Positions 6,772 to 9,226 of a stretch of 9,226 nt of DNA are shown here, piece after piece; positions within the stretch are counted from its first letter, which is position 1; every line of letters begins with the position of its first letter. The stretch lies in NCBI GenBank assembly GCA_036524115.1, contig DATDCY010000182.1:1-9226 (forward strand), in the 5' to 3' direction. The DNA comes from a bacterium. GTDB taxonomy: Bacteria; JAUVQV01; DATDCY01. A program made the position numbers and the translations under genes. The notes under the pieces were generated by a model that was not told the DNA's origin, ran no database searches, and saw only the letters and a program-made list of their open reading frames with translations.

Positions 6772-8394
6772 TCACTCCGGCGGCTGGAAGGGCGGCGGGG
6801 ACTTGTCCCAGAGCAGCTGCAGGATGCTGTACTGCTTGGCGATGTTCTCGACGACGTAGAACCTGTCGCCGACGATGATGGCGCCGTTCGGGTTCGAGAG
6901 CCCCGGGGCACCCTTGCCCTCCTCGTTGGACATCATGTACTTGAACGCGCCGTTGCCGTCGAAGATCTGCGCGGTGTTCACCGTCTTGTCGACCGCGAAG
7001 AACCAGTCGGTCTTCGCGTCGTGGGCCACGCCGTTGAGGTACATGAAGGTGCCGACACCCGCGCCGCGCTCGCCGAGCTGGTCGATCATCTTGCCGGTGT
7101 CGTCGTAGAAGGTCACCTTGGCGTCGCTGTCCACGACCATCATGCGGCTGCCGTCGTTGCTGACGTCCATCCCCACCGGCGAGCGCAACTCCACGGGCTC
7201 GATCGCCTTGCCCTTGTCGTCGTACTTCGTGCCGAACGCCGACTCGAACGTCATGCCGTCGTCGTAGACCTGGATCTGGCTGTTCATGGAGTCGACGACG
7301 TAGAACTTGCGCTTCACCGGCGAGAACGCGATCCCCCACGGCATCGCCGCCTGGGGCAGCTTGGGGTCCCGGTAGATGGGGATGGACTTCACGAACTTGC
7401 CGTCGGCTTCCAGGATGGTGACGGCCTTCCTCATCTGGTCGGTGATGTAGAGCGTATCGTCGACGATGACGATGCCGGTCGGGCACTCGAACTGTCCCGG
7501 CTCGCCGTAGCGCGCCACGAACTCGTTGTCCTTGTTGAAGACGACGATCTTCCTGGCCACGCAGTCGGTGATGTAGATCGTGCCGTCCTTGGCGACCGCG
7601 ATGTCGCGCGGCTGCATCAGCAGGTCGAGCTTGTTGTCGAGCGTGAAGAGCTTCTTGGTGTGCAGCGGCACGGAGGTGAGCTTCTTCTTCTTCTTGGCCC
7701 CCGCGTCCTTCTTGATCTCGGCGATCGTGACCTTCTGCTCGGCGGAGTACGCCGACTCCTGGAACGAGTCGTCGAGGGTCGTCAGCACGTAGTAGTACGT
7801 CTTGCCCAGCTCGACCTTGGCGTCGACGTACGTGGTCTCCGGCGCGGAACTGATCTGCTGGTAACCGGAGCCGGCCGTATCGCTGCGGTAGAGGTTGTAG
7901 GCGATCGCCTTGCCGGCCTTCGGACTGTTCCAGGAGAGGCCGACGCGGTAGTTGGTCTTGCCGAACTCGGTCGTGGCGTCAGGCTTGACCGCGACCCAGT
8001 CGGGGGGCAGCGTCACGGCCTTCTTCTGGCCGGGGATCTTGACGCTGCGCTCCTCGCCGTTGGCGCTGACCTCGGCGCCGGCTACCGTCTGCAGGACGTA
8101 ATAGTAGGTCTCGCCGGCCTGGACGGTCGTGTCGAAGTGCTGCGGCTGCGCCGTCGCCCCGATCTCGGTGTACCCCGACCCTGCGGTCGCGCTGCGCAGA
8201 ACCTTGTAGCCGGTCGCCCCAGGGACCGGCAGCCACCGCAGGCCGACCGAGCGCTGGGCGTCGACGTAGAGCACCGCGACCCAGCGCGGGGCGTCGACCG
8301 CCGCGGCCGGCGCCGAGAGGCCGGCGACCACGGCACAGACGCAGAGTGCGATGACGAGAACTGACCGGAGCACATCCCTTGCCCTTTGATTCAC
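6772..8394 (-). CDS. Secreted two-FnIII plus NHL beta-propeller protein
   Basis: 540 residues from a GTG start. The signal peptide is 1-32 (basic start, Val/Leu/Ala core, PAAA before Val33). FnIII-like domain 1 spans about 35-121 and domain 2 about 131-225; both contain a TYYYVL strand and a YKVLRS/YNLYRS strand next to a GSGY turn. A Lys-rich hinge with five consecutive lysines (234-238) leads into a C-terminal NHL/six-bladed-propeller region (about 250-525), with blade motifs such as QPRDIAVAKDGTIYITD, CPTGIVIVDDTLYITD, PWGIAF...KFYVVDS, SPVGMDVSNDG and NPNGAIIVGDRFYVVEN. The tail is Pro-rich. Such propellers are usually binding scaffolds. GTG 8394 was chosen over an in-frame ATG at 8505 because it gives a clean signal peptide, follows GGGAGG, and because the sigma-70 promoter lies inside the longer reading. 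Together with the left-edge FnIII protein it brackets the cytochrome and chaperone genes. Binding or guiding the exported cytochrome is an inference. Confidence 0.9.
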   Translation of the reverse strand: MNQRARDVLRSVLVIALCVCAVVAGLSAPAAAVDAPRWVAVLYVDAQRSVGLRWLPVPGATGYKVLRSATAGSGYTEIGATAQPQHFDTTVQAGETYYYVLQTVAGAEVSANGEERSVKIPGQKKAVTLPPDWVAVKPDATTEFGKTNYRVGLSWNSPKAGKAIAYNLYRSDTAGSGYQQISSAPETTYVDAKVELGKTYYYVLTTLDDSFQESAYSAEQKVTIAEIKKDAGAKKKKKLTSVPLHTKKLFTLDNKLDLLMQPRDIAVAKDGTIYITDCVARKIVVFNKDNEFVARYGEPGQFECPTGIVIVDDTLYITDQMRKAVTILEADGKFVKSIPIYRDPKLPQAAMPWGIAFSPVKRKFYVVDSMNSQIQVYDDGMTFESAFGTKYDDKGKAIEPVELRSPVGMDVSNDGSRMMVVDSDAKVTFYDDTGKMIDQLGERGAGVGTFMYLNGVAHDAKTDWFFAVDKTVNTAQIFDGNGAFKYMMSNEEGKGAPGLSNPNGAIIVGDRFYVVENIAKQYSILQLLWDKSPPPFQPPE

Positions 8395-8403
8395 AGCCTT
8401 CTT

Positions 8404-8456
8404 CCTCCCTTTGCCCTCGCTGTAGGGGCGGTTGTTGCCGAGCGAACGCAGGGAGG
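8404..8456 (-). promoter_or_regulatory. Possible leader hairpin that masks the Shine-Dalgarno
   Basis: On the minus strand AGGGAGG (8410-8404), the ribosome site for GTG 8394, is exactly complementary to CCTCCCT (8456-8450). An inner AGCGA/TCGCT pair (8421-8417 with 8445-8441) could extend the fold. The upstream arm sits at or before the expected sigma-70 start site but well inside a sigma-54 transcript, so the two messages may differ in translation. No experiment or folding calculation backs this. Confidence 0.35.
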
Positions 8457-8457
8457 C

Positions 8458-8486
8458 AGTGTAGGATCCTGAATTTTCGTTGTCAA
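8458..8486 (-). promoter_or_regulatory. Sigma-70 promoter for the FnIII-NHL and cytochrome genes
   Basis: On the minus strand, TTGACA (8486-8481), a 17-bp spacer and TACACT (8463-8458) give a consensus -35, ideal spacing and a -10 differing from TATAAT at two places. The expected start is near 8451, about 57 nt before GTG 8394. It stands out in otherwise GC-rich sequence. Confidence 0.8.
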
Positions 8487-8490
8487 CGAA
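8476..8490. promoter_or_regulatory. Perfect palindrome over the -35 element, candidate operator
   Basis: TTCGTTG-T-CAACGAA is a perfect 7-bp inverted repeat around a single base, and it contains the whole -35 hexamer. A dimeric regulator bound here would block sigma-70 polymerase. The regulator is not in the window and cannot be named. Confidence 0.55.
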
Positions 8491-8538
8491 CTGATCGTCT
8501 CTCACGAATCCAGCCCTCCGCTCCGTACCTTCCGTTAC

Positions 8539-8553
8539 GCAAGAGCAGTGCCA
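8539..8553 (-). promoter_or_regulatory. Sigma-54 (-24/-12) promoter
   Basis: On the minus strand, TGGCAC then TGCTC then TTGC matches the RpoN consensus, with the invariant GG and GC exactly 10 nt apart. Transcription would begin near 8527, upstream of the sigma-70 promoter and in the same direction. Expression from it would need an ATP-dependent enhancer-binding protein. Confidence 0.75.
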
Positions 8554-8591
8554 GCGGCGAGGGCCGGAGGCACCGAAAGTAATCCACAGAA

Positions 8592-8617
8592 ACAGGCCTG
8601 TAACATCGTGTGGTTAC
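8592..8617. promoter_or_regulatory. Inverted repeats upstream of the sigma-54 promoter
   Basis: ACAGGCCTGT (8592-8601) is a perfect 10-bp palindrome. GTAAC-N8-GTTAC (8600-8617) is a second symmetric element that touches it. Their centres lie about 70-80 nt upstream of the predicted sigma-54 start, where enhancer-binding proteins commonly bind. The position fits; the binding protein is unknown and short symmetries can arise by chance. Confidence 0.35.
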
Positions 8618-8671
8618 GAATGGCCCACCGGGCGGGGAGATTTGCGCCCGGCGCTGGGGAGCGGGGGGATT

Positions 8672-8689
8672 TCCCCCACCGCTGGGGGA
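8672..8689 (-). terminator. Hairpin after the 160-residue gene, weak terminator candidate
   Basis: TCCCCCA-GCGG-TGGGGGA on the minus strand is a perfect 7-bp stem with a tetraloop, 27 nt past the stop at 8716. It is followed by AAATCC rather than a T-run. Neighbouring G and C runs (8656-8668) allow competing folds. It may mark the 3' end of the upstream message or be Rho-assisted. Confidence 0.35.
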
Positions 8690-8715
8690 GACCACGCACC
8701 CGCGCCCCCACCTCC

Positions 8716-9198
8716 TCACTCCATGGCCCGCAGGAACTCGTCCCGGAAGTGCTCGATCGCCTCCTGGCGCATCGCCTGGGACACGATGACCAGGGTGATC
8801 GCCGCCCGGTTCGAGGTCTCGTCGAGGGCCACCGAGATGTCGCGCCAGCGGGCGGTGACCGGCTGCGAGAAGCGCTCCTTGAGTGCAAGCCGCAGCGCGG
8901 ATTCGCGCAGCCCGTCCGCGGGCCGCTCGTAGGAGGCGCGGATCTCGCCGACCCGGTTGCGGTAGTCGTACACGAACTGCAGGTAGCGCATGCCGTGCTT
9001 CGGCTCCAGCGCCTCGGTCCCCGTGGCGTTGGCCGGCAGCGCCGCGCGCACCTGCTCGGGGGTCATGCCGAAGCGCACGCCGTAGAAGTCGAACTCCTCC
9101 GCGCCCGCGCGCGCCGCCTGCGCCCCCGCGCCGGCCGCGCCGCACAGGAGCGCGAGCGCCGCGAGCGCGGCCATCGCCGCCGTCCTGGCCCATCCCAT
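8716..9198 (-). CDS. Small exported protein of unknown function
   Basis: 160 residues. The signal peptide covers about 1-27 (MGWAR, Ala/Leu core, GAGAQA). Leu precedes Cys19, so this is not a convincing lipobox. The mature part opens with FDFYGVRFGMTPEQVRAALP, the pattern of small periplasmic domains in which a glycine-rich strand and a 'GMTPEQV' helix start are conserved. It then has beta-type strands (MRYLQFVYDYR, ITLVIVS) and a charged helical tail. No catalytic or metal motif is visible. The ATG at 9198 has GGAGG 8 nt upstream. The gene is separated from the FnIII-NHL gene by a 321-nt gap with its own promoters and a possible terminator, so it is probably a separate transcription unit whose upstream part lies beyond the right edge. 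Function is not recognised. Confidence 0.85.
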   Translation of the reverse strand: MGWARTAAMAALAALALLCGAAGAGAQAARAGAEEFDFYGVRFGMTPEQVRAALPANATGTEALEPKHGMRYLQFVYDYRNRVGEIRASYERPADGLRESALRLALKERFSQPVTARWRDISVALDETSNRAAITLVIVSQAMRQEAIEHFRDEFLRAME

Positions 9199-9206
9199 GT
9201 CGTCAT

Positions 9207-9211
9207 CCTCC
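9207..9211 (-). promoter_or_regulatory. Shine-Dalgarno for the 160-residue protein
   Basis: GGAGG on the minus strand with 8 nt to ATG 9198. No promoter can be judged, because only 28 nt of upstream sequence is present. Confidence 0.65.
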
Positions 9212-9226
9212 GTTGTGTGGTCGTCC

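Noticed and set aside
8395-8505. N-terminal extension of the FnIII-NHL protein from ATG 8505
   Set aside because: The extra 37 residues precede a complete signal peptide, and the sigma-70 promoter lies within them, so a message from that promoter could not encode them.
8634-8688. Cluster of G-runs as a possible G-quadruplex
   Set aside because: The runs are separated by about 18, 3 and 15 nt and interrupted by a C-run that pairs with them, so ordinary hairpins are more likely.
8716-9198. Lipoprotein signal in the 160-residue protein (Cys19)
   Set aside because: Leucine occupies the position before the cysteine, where a lipobox needs Gly, Ala or Ser. A signal peptidase I site near residue 27 fits better.

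Overview
The window is GC-rich (very high third-position G/C) and every supported gene lies on the minus strand. It therefore reads from right to left as one compact block: a small exported protein (8716-9198), a regulatory gap of about 320 nt, an FnIII-NHL secreted protein (6772-8394), a 14-heme c-type cytochrome (4330-6636), a TlpA/ResA-like thioredoxin-fold protein (3647-4240), two SurA/PpiC-type periplasmic chaperone-like proteins (1873-3642 and 786-1913), and a second FnIII protein that runs off the left edge (1-783). All seven products start with a Sec-type signal peptide, so the locus works entirely outside the cytoplasmic membrane. High GC, abundant multiheme cytochrome, a textbook sigma-54 (-24/-12) element and NHL/FnIII secreted proteins point to a metal-reducing or syntrophic Desulfobacterota/Desulfuromonadia-like or Myxococcota-like bacterium. 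That placement is an inference; there is no taxonomic marker in the window.

The centrepiece is a 768-residue cytochrome with 14 CxxCH motifs arranged as seven doubled-CxxCH units. It has 20 further histidines, enough for bis-His ligation of every heme. Around it sit genes that fit maturation and assembly: a thiol oxidoreductase with a CSSC site that could keep the 28 heme-binding cysteines reduced, two SurA-like holdases (one with two parvulin-like folds that have lost the expected histidines, one with no recognisable parvulin domain), and two FnIII proteins of common ancestry at either end of the cytochrome-to-chaperone block. I infer a dedicated export and assembly locus for a large, possibly extracellular, electron-transfer cytochrome. 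It resembles in kind, but not in heme number, the nanowire cytochrome loci of Geobacter (OmcS, 6 hemes; OmcE, 4; OmcZ, 8).

Regulation is unusually legible. Upstream of the FnIII-NHL gene are tandem promoters: a sigma-54 element (8539-8553) with a possible activator site further upstream, and a sigma-70 promoter with a consensus -35, 17-bp spacer and near-consensus -10 (8458-8486), whose -35 lies inside a perfect 7+1+7 palindrome. A strong intrinsic terminator (4278-4312) directly follows the cytochrome gene. The downstream thioredoxin and chaperone genes have almost no room for their own promoter, so they are probably fed by read-through. That would give much cytochrome and little assembly factor. 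Downstream of the terminator the genes are spaced by 4 nt, overlap by 41 nt, and abut at GTGA, which indicates translational coupling. No RNA genes, mobile elements, CRISPR arrays or attachment sites were seen.
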